In this document: in pieces, positions 17,135-25,034 of the stretch
How positions within the stretch are numbered: the first letter of the stretch is position 1
How the letters are laid out: every line of letters begins with the position of its first letter
Origin: Myxococcales bacterium
Lineage (GTDB): Bacteria; Myxococcota_A; UBA9042
Reading direction: 5' to 3'
Length of the DNA: 34,224 bases
NCBI GenBank assembly: GCA_023954815.1
Contig: JAGSHB010000055.1
Location: forward strand, 1-34,224
Made by a program: the position numbers and the translations under genes
Notes under the pieces: model-generated
The model's database searches: none
Told to the model about the DNA's origin: nothing
What the model saw: only the letters and a program-made list of their open reading frames with translations

Positions 17135-17396
17135 AGCGCGCGCGGTTATAGCGCAGTGCGTCACGACCCACAATGCATCTGGTGTCGTCGACTGCTCCTG
17201 GTCTGTGGGCGCGTCCTCGGCCCTTGCCCTTGGGAGGACGCTCGGCTATCCCCGCGCTCGGGCCCGCGAGCGCAACCTGCGGAATCGACAGGTACGGCGG
17301 CGCTGCCCGGAGACAGGGCCCTGCCTCACAGGCGCGGCGGAAGGCTTGTTAGGGTGCCGGCGAGCGCCATGGCTCACGCGGCAATCAGGAGAGACA

Positions 17397-18884
17397 ATGG
17401 GTGACGTTGACACCAAAGACAGGCCCAAAGGCGACGGTCTACCCGCACAGAAAGTCGGCTTTGCCGCCGCGCTGGGGCTGCTCATGGTGATCGTGAGTTC
17501 GACCACCGCCTTGTACACCGGCTACTTGCTCTGGCGTGGCGATCCCGGCTCCGAAGTCCTCAATACACTGCCAGCGAGCTGTGAGTGGGTCGCGCTCGTT
17601 GAAGATCCAACCGAATTGCGCGCGGCCGCCGCCGATGTGTCGAAGTGGACAGCGTTGCCAGAACCCCTGACCGGTCTCCTTGGGGTTGGTGCGCAGGCGT
17701 TGGCCGACGATCTCACCGCCGCCGCTGGTGCGCTGGACATGGATGGGCCCGCTGGCCTGTGCCGCTGGCGGACCGGGCTCGTGCTGTCCGCTGGTCTGAA
17801 GTCGGATGCGAAAGACGCGGTCGGCACCCTTCAGACGGTGATCGCGAAACGTCTACAACTCGCGTCATCGGGGTGGACGCCGGGCGAGTCCGCCGGTGGT
17901 TTTGTGCAATATGCGCTCGCCGATGAGGCTGGCGCCGTCCGTGTCGCGCTCCTGCAAGGACCGGAGCGCGTGATTGTGGCGTGGGCTGACGCGGGCACTT
18001 CTGCGACAGCGCTGCTCACGGCGATCGTCAAAAAGACCCAAGAGGCGCCAATGCGGGAAGACGTGGCCATTCGGTCGGCTGCTGAGCGTGTCGGGAGTGG
18101 CGCCGTGCAGTTTGCGGCCAATCCGGTCGCGCTCAAGCGCTGGGCAAGCACGTTTCTCAAGGGGCACTATCCCGCCGAGTTGCTCAAGGAACACAGCGAG
18201 TATGCGGGCCTGTCCATCTTGCGCGACAAGGGAGAGACGCACCTGCATCTCCATATCGGAGCGACTCAGAAAGGGGTCCTCTGGCTCAAGTCGGCGATGG
18301 ATCCGATCGGGGCGGTGCCGGCCGCGGTACATCTCGACGCCGACGCGACCGGCGGCGGTGTCTTGCGCCTCAATCCAGAGGGGCTGCGGCGCCGCGGTGC
18401 GTGGTTGGGCAAGCACCCCTGGCTTGGCAAAGTGGCGAGTGCCCTGGGGACGCCATCGCCCGACGTTGCCTATGAGCAGCTGGGCAGCGTGATGACAGGG
18501 CACGTGGTTTGGCAGATGGGTGGTGGTCCTACGCCGTGGCGTATCGCGGCGCAGCTGCGGCCTCAACAGGACGCTGCGGCAAAGACACTCATCGACAAGC
18601 AGCTGCCCAACAGTGGCCTCGGTTTCGCCGTGGGCGGCGGTTGGCTTGTCGCTACGCCAGGTGATCGGTCCGCCGCAAAATCAGCCCTATCGGACCTGAG
18701 CAAGAGCGCAGGGCTAGGCGATCAGCTCTCGGTCGAGCGCACCCGCATGCTGAAGGACAACCAAGGTTTCTACTTGGACAAAAGCAGCCACATCGCACCC
18801 TATATTCACGGACCGGTTCAGTTTGAAGCGCTCTGGTTGCAGACTGGGTTCGTGGCTCACTTGACCTTCCCTTCGCCGGGCTAA
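17397..18884 (+). CDS. Single-pass membrane protein of unknown function
   Basis: The protein is 495 residues. The ATG at 17397 has AGGAGAG directly upstream; the 64-residue in-frame extension to 17205 is Arg/Gly-rich and improbable. After a short polar start (DVDTKDRPKGDG) there is one hydrophobic helix at about residues 22-46, then a long, mostly alanine-, leucine- and valine-rich domain that should lie outside the membrane. I do not recognise a family; the alternating strand/helix pattern and weak internal similarity are reminiscent of DUF3352-type proteins, but I would not assign it. It has no catalytic motif I can point to. Its stop is only 18 bases from the next gene, so it is probably the first gene of an operon with the paralogue pair downstream. 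Confidence 0.8.
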   Translation: MGDVDTKDRPKGDGLPAQKVGFAAALGLLMVIVSSTTALYTGYLLWRGDPGSEVLNTLPASCEWVALVEDPTELRAAAADVSKWTALPEPLTGLLGVGAQALADDLTAAAGALDMDGPAGLCRWRTGLVLSAGLKSDAKDAVGTLQTVIAKRLQLASSGWTPGESAGGFVQYALADEAGAVRVALLQGPERVIVAWADAGTSATALLTAIVKKTQEAPMREDVAIRSAAERVGSGAVQFAANPVALKRWASTFLKGHYPAELLKEHSEYAGLSILRDKGETHLHLHIGATQKGVLWLKSAMDPIGAVPAAVHLDADATGGGVLRLNPEGLRRRGAWLGKHPWLGKVASALGTPSPDVAYEQLGSVMTGHVVWQMGGGPTPWRIAAQLRPQQDAAAKTLIDKQLPNSGLGFAVGGGWLVATPGDRSAAKSALSDLSKSAGLGDQLSVERTRMLKDNQGFYLDKSSHIAPYIHGPVQFEALWLQTGFVAHLTFPSPG

Positions 18885-18902
18885 GAACTTGCGGGAGCGC
18901 TG

Positions 18903-19811
18903 ATGCTCTACAACTACGTATCGATCCTCGACTCCTGCGAGCCGTTCGTCATCGCCCATCGCGGGTTTTCATCCAGCCTACCCACTCAAGTTCGTGGCGT
19001 GACGATCCCGCCCGCCAATATCATCGATCCACAATTGAGCGAACACGCTGATTTTCTAAGATTATTAAGCCACTTGGACAAGTTGTGCTTCGGCCCCAAC
19101 GGCATGTCGATGCCCTCCTGGGTATTTTACGATTGCGCGGTCATGCCCGGCGGTTTCTTCGGTTTCGGCATCCGCGCCGCCGCCTTGGAGCCCTGGTGCC
19201 TGGAGGCCATGGCCGTCCCCGCTGGCTACACGGGCTTGGTTCCGATCAGCCAATTCATCGCGATCCCCATGCTGGGCGGCTTTGCCCACGGCGACGTGCC
19301 CGACACGTGGCTCACCTACTCCGTCGAGTCCATCAACCAAGTCTCGCCGGGATTCGCGCCCGCGGGCATTCTCAAACTCACGTTGGCCCTCGGCCTGCGT
19401 ATCTTTCCGATTCAGACCCTCTATGGGACCACACAGTGGCGGTCGCACAAACTCACCACCTACGTTGACCTGGGTCCGGTTGAGCTGGTCACGGCGTACA
19501 CGCCTGCCCACAGCCTGCCGCGCACCTTCAGCTTTCGCATCGCCATCGAAGACGTGCACCTCGAGACACTGCTTGCCAGCCCGCGCGTTCACCCGACGGC
19601 GCCGCCGCCCAACGCCTGGCTGGACCCCGACGATCGCGACGCGCTGATTCGGCTACAGCACGAGATCGAAGCTGGCGCCAAGGTTCATCTCGTGGGGCAG
19701 CCGCAGCATTACGGTTCGGCGATTCGCATCCCCATTCACCGGCAGCACGCTGGCCAAGCGGCGGTCAGGAAACTAGTCGTGGGTACCGATCAGCGGGGAG
19801 GTGCGGCATGA
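18903..19811 (+). CDS. Unknown-family protein, first of a coupled paralogue pair
   Basis: The protein is 302 residues; the ATG at 18903 has GGGAG about five bases upstream. I do not recognise the family. It has no signal peptide or membrane helix, so it is probably cytoplasmic. It shares a clear set of blocks with its downstream neighbour: an IDP near the N-terminus, FGPNGMSMPSWVFYDCAVMPG, VPISQFIAIPM, GTTQW, then GP followed by TAYTPAHS, and WLDPDD followed by LQHEIEAG. The invariant WVFYDCA-MPG block with one Cys, and the TPAHS block, look like active-site or ligand-site candidates. The stop TGA overlaps the next start in ATGA (19808-19811), which is typical translational coupling and suggests a heteromeric complex. 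Confidence 0.85.
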   Translation: MLYNYVSILDSCEPFVIAHRGFSSSLPTQVRGVTIPPANIIDPQLSEHADFLRLLSHLDKLCFGPNGMSMPSWVFYDCAVMPGGFFGFGIRAAALEPWCLEAMAVPAGYTGLVPISQFIAIPMLGGFAHGDVPDTWLTYSVESINQVSPGFAPAGILKLTLALGLRIFPIQTLYGTTQWRSHKLTTYVDLGPVELVTAYTPAHSLPRTFSFRIAIEDVHLETLLASPRVHPTAPPPNAWLDPDDRDALIRLQHEIEAGAKVHLVGQPQHYGSAIRIPIHRQHAGQAAVRKLVVGTDQRGGAA

Positions 19812-20695
19812 GTCTGTCTTTCGCGATCCGCAACCCCACCTTGATGACCGAATTGGTCCCCTACGTCGTCGCCACACCCTTCAATCTACCGCTGCTCGAT
19901 GTGCAGCCATTCGGCGCCCAGCCGGCTCAGGTCATCGATCCGACGCGTCTCAGTAGCGCGCCATTTCTCGACATCCTCCACCGGCTCGACGGGCTCACCT
20001 TTGGTCCGGAAGGCATGCCGATGCCCAAGTGGGTTTTCTACGATTGTGCGGAGATGCCGGGGGCTATCTACGGTTTGGGGCTGCCCGCGAACCGTCTCTG
20101 GCCCGCCGCGCGCGAGCTCTTCGCGCTGCCCGATGGATACGAGGGGATCGTCCCGCTATCGATGTATATCGCCATCCCCATGCAGACCCGCGGCGTGTGG
20201 TTTGGTCACAACCTGGCCTCGGCTGGCCCCGCCCTCCGTGCCGCTGGTCCCACGGACATCGACCTGCGTGGGCTCGGAAGCGTCACCAAGGGACTGGCGT
20301 TGCGCTGTTTCGGGGTGAAGACCTTCTGGGGGGCGACCCAGTGGTTGTCCAAGGCGTTGTTCATTCATGTGAAATTTGGACCGCTGCGCCTGGCGACCGC
20401 TTGGACGCCAGCCCATTCCGAAAATGAGACGTTGACCTACGGCTTCGATGTGACCGACGACAAGCTGCGCGCGTCCATAGGCGATCGTTCCATCACGCTC
20501 GAGAGGCCGCCCGTCGATTTCTGGCTCGACAGCTCCGACAAAGCGGCGATGCAGGCGTTGCAACATAGGATCGAGGCGGGTGAACGCTTCGTGATCCCTT
20601 CCGCGCCACGTCACGAGGCTGGTGACGTACGCGTGCCGATCGCTGTCGTGCCGAGCAGCGGGCATGGACTTGGCCCCGGACTGGGCAGCGAGTGA
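19808..20695 (+). CDS. Unknown-family protein, second of a coupled paralogue pair
   Basis: The protein is 295 residues, starting in the ATGA overlap with the upstream paralogue; GGGGAGGTG lies just ahead of the ATG. It aligns along its whole length with the 302-residue neighbour: VIDP, FLDILHRLDGLTFGP, GMPMPKWVFYDCAEMPG, VPLSMYIAIPM, GATQW, FGPLRLATAWTPAHS, FWLDSSDKAAMQALQHRIEAG. The middle section (after IAIPM to GATQW) is the most divergent, so the two copies have probably specialised. There is no signal peptide or membrane segment. The function is unknown. A likely trxA promoter follows the stop, marking the end of this three-gene unit. Confidence 0.85.
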   Translation: MSLSFAIRNPTLMTELVPYVVATPFNLPLLDVQPFGAQPAQVIDPTRLSSAPFLDILHRLDGLTFGPEGMPMPKWVFYDCAEMPGAIYGLGLPANRLWPAARELFALPDGYEGIVPLSMYIAIPMQTRGVWFGHNLASAGPALRAAGPTDIDLRGLGSVTKGLALRCFGVKTFWGATQWLSKALFIHVKFGPLRLATAWTPAHSENETLTYGFDVTDDKLRASIGDRSITLERPPVDFWLDSSDKAAMQALQHRIEAGERFVIPSAPRHEAGDVRVPIAVVPSSGHGLGPGLGSE

Positions 20696-20711
20696 GCGGG
20701 GAATGCGCCGC

Positions 20712-20740
20712 TTGCGCACCGGGTTAGTGCCACCTATATT
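20712..20740 (+). promoter_or_regulatory. Candidate sigma-70-type promoter for trxA
   Basis: TTGCGC at 20712-20717 and TATATT at 20735-20740 are separated by exactly 17 bases. The -10 box differs from TATAAT at one position. It lies in the 108-base gap ahead of trxA, about 64 bases from the start codon. Confidence 0.55.
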
Positions 20741-20803
20741 CCCCCACCCCCCGACGGTAACGCATCGTTATCGGGTCGAGATGGGTTCAAGGAGCTGACG
20801 ATT

Positions 20804-21133
20804 ATGGCAGGCAAAAACGTGCTGACACTGACGACGACAAACTTCGAGACCGAGGTCGCTAACTCGGATCTGCCCGTATTGGTGGACTTTTGGGCGACGT
20901 GGTGTGGACCGTGTCGCGCCGTCGCTCCGATCGTTGAGCAGCTCGCCGGCGACTACGAAGGTCGCGCGAAGGTCGGCAAGATCGACGTCGACGCCGAGGG
21001 CGAGCTCGCTCGCAAGTTTGGTATCAGCTCGATCCCGACACTGATGGTCTTCAAAGGTGGCGAAGTGGTCGAGCAGGTGCTCGGTGCGCGTCCCAAGAAA
21101 CAACTCGCAGGCATGCTCGACAAGCACGTCTAA
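20804..21133 (+). CDS. trxA: Thioredoxin
   Basis: The protein is 109 residues, the standard length for thioredoxin 1. It reduces protein disulfides in the cytoplasm and is itself recharged by thioredoxin reductase (not in the window). The active site is WCGPC with Cys34 and Cys37, preceded by VDFWATW, and the cis-proline loop is present as SSIPT near residue 75. There is no signal peptide, so it is cytoplasmic rather than an envelope thiol protein. The ATG follows AAGGAGC by about ten bases. It is preceded by a good promoter candidate and followed by a hairpin, so it is probably a single-gene transcript. Confidence 0.97.
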   Translation: MAGKNVLTLTTTNFETEVANSDLPVLVDFWATWCGPCRAVAPIVEQLAGDYEGRAKVGKIDVDAEGELARKFGISSIPTLMVFKGGEVVEQVLGARPKKQLAGMLDKHV

Positions 21134-21147
21134 TTGGCAGTCCGCGT

Positions 21148-21181
21148 CCGTCGCTGGAGCCCTCACTGGCTCCAGCGGCGG
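21148..21181 (+). terminator. Hairpin after trxA
   Basis: A 10-bp perfect stem (CGCTGGAGCC at 21152-21161 with GGCTCCAGCG at 21168-21177, loop of six) extends to 14 pairs including one G-U. It lies 15 bases after the trxA stop. No clear T run follows, so it may stop transcription weakly or protect the 3' end. Confidence 0.6.
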
Positions 21182-21404
21182 ATGTAGGTCGACCCGCGGT
21201 GTTATCCTCGATCGCTCTGGTGGCCGGTGTTTTGTGCTGAGCGCCGAAGCATTGGTCAGCAGCGATGTTGTAGGGCATCCTCCGCTGCGATATGACCACG
21301 CTGGACCCGACAAAAGTGCCTTTGTACATCGTCGTCCGGGCACATTGGTCGTCTAGCCACGCGGACTAGCCACCGCAACGATTGCGGCGGCCTCGGAGCA
21401 GAGA

Positions 21405-22061
21405 ATGAACAAGAACGTAATGATTGGCCTCGGCGCAGTCGTGCTCGCAACCCTCGGTTTCGTGATTTTCGGAATGTCGGGCGCAGATGAGACGAAGGCT
21501 GGCGGCCAGGAAGGCAGCGAGGCGACAGCCGCTGCCACTGCGGGCGATAGCGCCAACGTCAACGCCGACCGCAAGGTGAAAAAGGACGACGAAAAGGCAG
21601 AGGAGCCCAAGGAAGAGAAGAAGGATCTCGCGCTTCCTGGGCAGCTGCCCAAGCTCAACTTGCCGGCCGTCGCACCGACCGCGCTCCCAACAAAGCCGCA
21701 CGGCAAGCTCAAACTAGAAGGCGACTTGCAAGAGGTCGATGCCGAGTTGGCCATTCGCCAGGTCTTCCCGAAGATTCGCTCCTGCTACGTCGAGTTGCGC
21801 CAGCGCGCGCCGCAGGCCAAGGGGCGTATGCTCATGCGATTTCGGGTGAGCAAGAGCGACGACGGGCAAGCCGCCACCGGTGAGCTTTACCTCAAAGAGA
21901 CGCAGTTCACCGACCCGAAGTACCTCTCCTGCATCCGCGACGCCATCGACAAGACCAAGTTCAAGCTCGACAAGTCGGCCGTTAACGGCACGGTGACCTT
22001 CCCGATGCACCTCGCACCCGAGGATGTCGACAAGCACAACAAGGCCGCGGCTGCCAAGTAG
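21405..22061 (+). CDS. AgmX/PglI C-terminal-domain protein (TonB-like periplasmic)
   Basis: The protein is 218 residues. A short Lys/Asn start precedes one hydrophobic helix (about 6-23, IGLGAVVLATLGFVIFGM), which anchors it in the inner membrane. A charged Lys/Glu/Ala linker and a proline-containing segment follow (about 26-100). Residues 110-210 match the AgmX/PglI C-terminal fold of Myxococcota: IRSCYVELRQRAPQAKGRMLMRFRVS, then CIRDAIDKTKFKLD, with the characteristic pair of Cys likely forming a disulfide. In myxobacteria such domains occur in gliding-motility and envelope proteins; the exact role here is unknown. It stands alone between trxA and a convergent crcB. Confidence 0.8.
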   Translation: MNKNVMIGLGAVVLATLGFVIFGMSGADETKAGGQEGSEATAAATAGDSANVNADRKVKKDDEKAEEPKEEKKDLALPGQLPKLNLPAVAPTALPTKPHGKLKLEGDLQEVDAELAIRQVFPKIRSCYVELRQRAPQAKGRMLMRFRVSKSDDGQAATGELYLKETQFTDPKYLSCIRDAIDKTKFKLDKSAVNGTVTFPMHLAPEDVDKHNKAAAAK

Positions 22062-22121
22062 GCAGGCTCCAGGCTCCGTCTCTCGCGCGGGGCGCGCACG
22101 CCTTGTGGCGGTGCCCTCGCC

Positions 22122-22523
22122 TCAGCGTCCGACGAGCCCCATGCCGACCGCGCCGCCGATGAGGCACAATGCTGCGGTCAGGCCCATATACATCACAGCT
22201 TCCTTGCTACGGCCCCCGGTCATCAACGTCAGCACCTCGGTGTTGAACGTCGAGTAGGTCGTAAAGCCGCCCATGAAGCCAGTCATCAGACCGAGGCGAA
22301 GCGCGGCATGTTCGATGCCCGTGCCGCTGTGCTCGCGGGCAACGAGCCACCCTAGTAGCAGCGATCCGACCAAGTTGACGGTGAGTGTGCCGACGAGCGC
22401 CGGCCAAGGGCTCGCAAAACGGGCCGCCAGTGTGCGCGCGCTCCAGAGGGCAATGCCCCAGCGGCTGACGCCCCCGAGTCCACTTCCCACAAAAACTGCG
22501 AAGGCCAAGCGCCACATGCTCAT
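22122..22523 (-). CDS. crcB: Fluoride exporter CrcB/Fluc
   Basis: The protein is 133 residues, a typical Fluc subunit. It forms a dual-topology homodimeric fluoride channel in the inner membrane. Four membrane helices are visible with the family marks GGVSRWGIAL, GTLTVNLVGSLLLG and GFMGGFTTYSTF, which carries the fluoride-path Phe/Thr residues. A Met at 22517 is an alternative start; neither start has a strong ribosome site. I looked for the fluoride riboswitch consensus in the bases upstream and did not find it. The gene is convergent with the AgmX-like gene across a 60-base gap. Confidence 0.95.
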   Translation of the reverse strand: MSMWRLAFAVFVGSGLGGVSRWGIALWSARTLAARFASPWPALVGTLTVNLVGSLLLGWLVAREHSGTGIEHAALRLGLMTGFMGGFTTYSTFNTEVLTLMTGGRSKEAVMYMGLTAALCLIGGAVGMGLVGR

Positions 22524-22634
22524 CTGCCGTCCGTTGTGCCCGCCGAATACGGGGATGGAGTTGCGTGCTAGCGATGGCTTCCAGGTGCTCGCCCAACCGT
22601 TGTGTCGGCCATTGTTAGGCCCTCTTCACGTCGA

Positions 22635-23318
22635 TCAGGGCGAAATGACGAAGAAGCACTTCGGCTGCGTGCCCAGCAGGCCGCATAGGCGGCAGTAAGG
22701 CGTCGTATGCTTTGCGCCGGGGACTAGGATGCACTTCTTCGGGTTCTTGCCGATGCACTTAGCTGGCACACACGCGGTCTTATCCGTGGAGCAGGTGGTC
22801 CCGCAGAAGCACGGTGGAGCGGTGTCAGGCATCGTATTGCACTTGCACTTGTCAGCCATCTCCTGACCCACGTACTTGCATCCAGCCTGCTTCTCGCATC
22901 CCGTGATCTTCAGATCTTTGCAGACGTATTCCGGACACTGGGTCTTGTCCGTTTGGCTGTCGCATTCCTTGCCGCACCAACAGTCCGAATCAACCGACGT
23001 GCAGAGGGCCGTCGCACACTTGGTCTTGCTCGTACTACACCCATCACCGCAGTAGCACTTGCCTGACGTCGGGCAGTCCTTGAGAAACTCGCATTGGTCG
23101 TCGTACTGGGCAAAGAGTTGCCGACTAGCCGAGGCCACACCCACGCAAGACGCCTCTACGACATCCGGTGTTGTCGCGGCATCGGTCTTGCCCGCATCGA
23201 TTGTTCCAGTGGTGGCCGTGGCCGTGTCCTCGCCGCAAGCCAAGATCATCGTCAGACAAATCAGCGTCGCCCAACCTCTCGGCCACTGATGCGCTGTGTG
23301 ATAGGGCGGTTTGGCCAT
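22635..23318 (-). CDS. Cysteine-rich lipoprotein with CxCG repeats
   Basis: The protein is 227 residues from the ATG at 23318, with GAGGAG about seven bases upstream. A signal peptide (GWATLICLTMILAC) ends in a lipobox-like ILAC, so it should be a lipid-anchored envelope protein. A Thr/Ala/Asp linker follows, then about 170 residues with many paired cysteines. Three copies of a C-[YWF]-CG-x2-C-[SD] motif are visible (CYCGDGCS, CWCGKECD, CFCGTTCS), each followed by C-x4-C or C-x3-C. This is a different pattern from the CGNGxC repeats of the two plus-strand lipoproteins. No catalytic motif is seen and the function is unknown. It diverges from those genes across a 291-base gap. Confidence 0.82.
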   Translation of the reverse strand: MAKPPYHTAHQWPRGWATLICLTMILACGEDTATATTGTIDAGKTDAATTPDVVEASCVGVASASRQLFAQYDDQCEFLKDCPTSGKCYCGDGCSTSKTKCATALCTSVDSDCWCGKECDSQTDKTQCPEYVCKDLKITGCEKQAGCKYVGQEMADKCKCNTMPDTAPPCFCGTTCSTDKTACVPAKCIGKNPKKCILVPGAKHTTPYCRLCGLLGTQPKCFFVISP

Positions 23319-23609
23319 ACTGGGCTCCTCGGTGAGACGGGGCGCAAAGCGTAGCGTCACAGTCGGCCGGCGACCAGCCCCAGCCCACCTTCATCTCACA
23401 TGCAATCTTGCGCCGCTGCACATCGTCGGAGGTGTGTCTGGACCCCAGATTACGGGCTTTTCTCTATGCCGGGGTGGTGTGTTTTGCTAGGGTCTGCCGC
23501 TCCAACTGGGGTGAGCCCCCTCAAAGTTTCTCAAATCTCGCTTGAAAACAACAAGTTCGTTCGTCTCAATCAATGAAGTGAGACGGCGCCGCCATGGAAG
23601 AACCTGATC

Positions 23610-25013
23610 ATGATGCGACGTGTCCTCTCTGTATGTTTCGTGATGCTCATCGGCGCCTGTTCGTCGCCCAGCGGCGGTGGCGGCGGCGGTGGTACGTTTA
23701 CGGCAGGTGGCGCCCCGAATACGGCGTGCGATGCGGCATTGTATGGCCAAGGGTGCAGCGGGACCATGCGGGTGACCTGTAGCCCCGACACCAACACGTG
23801 GAAACCGTTGGGTGTTTGCGCGGCCGGTCAGACCTGCATCGGCAAGCCCGACCCGAGCGATCCTCAGAACTTCAAGCAGCTCGCCGAGTGTATTGAAGTT
23901 TCAAGTGCCGCCGACGCAGGCAACACAGGAACTGACGCGACGACATCATCCGATGCCGTCGTGGCCGGCGACGGTGGCTCGGCTATCGACAGTGGTGGGA
24001 CGGTCGGCGTCGACGTCGGGGCCCCCGATTCGGGTTCGTCGGGTGGTGCATGGCTGTCTTGCGTTCAGGGCAAATGCTCATCGCAGTGGGGGGCGTGTAG
24101 TGCCCAAGCGACCTGCAAGACAGCCGCGCTGTGCGTCGACGGCTGCGCTGGCGACAAGAAGTGCCAGCAGATCTGCTTTGACAACACGACCGGCGCCGCG
24201 CAGGACGCGCTGATCTCCGTCATCATGTGCGCCGATCAGACAGGTTGTCAGGCCTCCACGACCGGCCCCAAATGCGGCGATGGCAAGTGCGACGCAGGCG
24301 AAAGTACTGCGACCTGCCCAGGTGACTGCAAACCTGCCGGCCCCAAGTGCGGCGATGGCAAGTGTGACGAAGGCGAAAACAGCGAGACCTGCTCAGCCGA
24401 CTGCAAACCCGTCGGCCCACAATGCGGCAACAACAAATGCGAAGCCGGTGAGACGCCGCAGAGTTGTTTGGCCGACTGCAAGCCACAGTGCGGCGATGGC
24501 AAGTGCGAGTTCGGCGAATCGAAGAACACGTGCGCACAGGACTGTGGCCCGACGACCCAGTGCGGCAACGGTCAATGCGAGACAGGAGAGACTGCCCAGA
24601 CGTGCCCTGTCGATTGCGCGCCCAAACCTGTCTGCGGCAACGGCAAGTGTGAGACCGGCGAGACGGCCTCATCTTGTAAAGCCGATTGCGGCGGCTCTGG
24701 CAGCTGCATTGAGACGAAATGTGGCACGCAGCTAAAGACCTGCACGAATAACCCCAAGTGCACGGCCTTGGTCATGTTTGGCGCGCTGCAGAGCTGCATT
24801 GAAGTCAACAAGTGCAAGGACAGCGCGTGCCTCTCCAGCAAGTGCGCGCAAGAAGGCTCGGGATGCCAGAACGACGCTAGCTGCAACGCCCTTTGGAGTT
24901 GCCTCAGCAATTGTAAGACAGAGAGCTGCCAGCAGGCTTGTTTGGACCAAACGGCCCTCACCCAGTACGACGCGGTCGCAAAATGCGCCAACACCAACTG
25001 CTCAAACGGCTAG
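23610..25013 (+). CDS. Cysteine-rich repeat lipoprotein (six CGDGKC repeats)
   Basis: The protein is 467 residues, with two ATGs in tandem at the start. The signal peptide VLSVCFVMLIGAC has its lipid-anchored Cys at residue 17, followed by a glycine tract. In order: an N-terminal Cys domain (about 36-95), a flexible Thr/Ser/Asp/Gly linker (about 98-148), a helical Cys module (WLSCVQGKC onward, to about 212), six tandem repeats (222-360) of C-G-[DN]-x2-C-[DE]-x-G-E-x4-C-x2-D-C, and one or two further helical Cys modules to the end. It is extracytoplasmic and almost certainly disulfide-bonded. The repeat style is common in Myxococcota surface proteins. The binding target is unknown. The next gene, 21 bases on, is a paralogue. 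Confidence 0.85.
   Translation: MMRRVLSVCFVMLIGACSSPSGGGGGGGTFTAGGAPNTACDAALYGQGCSGTMRVTCSPDTNTWKPLGVCAAGQTCIGKPDPSDPQNFKQLAECIEVSSAADAGNTGTDATTSSDAVVAGDGGSAIDSGGTVGVDVGAPDSGSSGGAWLSCVQGKCSSQWGACSAQATCKTAALCVDGCAGDKKCQQICFDNTTGAAQDALISVIMCADQTGCQASTTGPKCGDGKCDAGESTATCPGDCKPAGPKCGDGKCDEGENSETCSADCKPVGPQCGNNKCEAGETPQSCLADCKPQCGDGKCEFGESKNTCAQDCGPTTQCGNGQCETGETAQTCPVDCAPKPVCGNGKCETGETASSCKADCGGSGSCIETKCGTQLKTCTNNPKCTALVMFGALQSCIEVNKCKDSACLSSKCAQEGSGCQNDASCNALWSCLSNCKTESCQQACLDQTALTQYDAVAKCANTNCSNG
24273..24689 (+). repeat. Six in-frame cysteine-repeat units
   Basis: Six copies of a 19-residue core plus a linker of about 3-6 residues lie in tandem, the first beginning at C222 and the last ending at C360. 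The codons are also similar between copies (TGCGGC..TGGCAAGTGCGA), which points to expansion by recent duplication and could support unequal recombination. Confidence 0.9.
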
Positions 25014-25034
25014 GTCGATTGACTCGGAGGATTC

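Noticed and set aside
22062-22121. GCGCG/CGCGC hairpin in the gap between the AgmX-like gene and crcB
   Set aside because: It is a short GC-only stem without a T tail and could occur by chance in this composition.
22524-22634. Fluoride riboswitch upstream of crcB
   Set aside because: Hairpin potential exists, but the conserved fluoride-aptamer segments are not recognisable in these bases on the minus strand.
23488-23493. TAGGGT as a -10 box for the cysteine-rich lipoprotein operon
   Set aside because: No -35-like hexamer is found 16-18 bases upstream.
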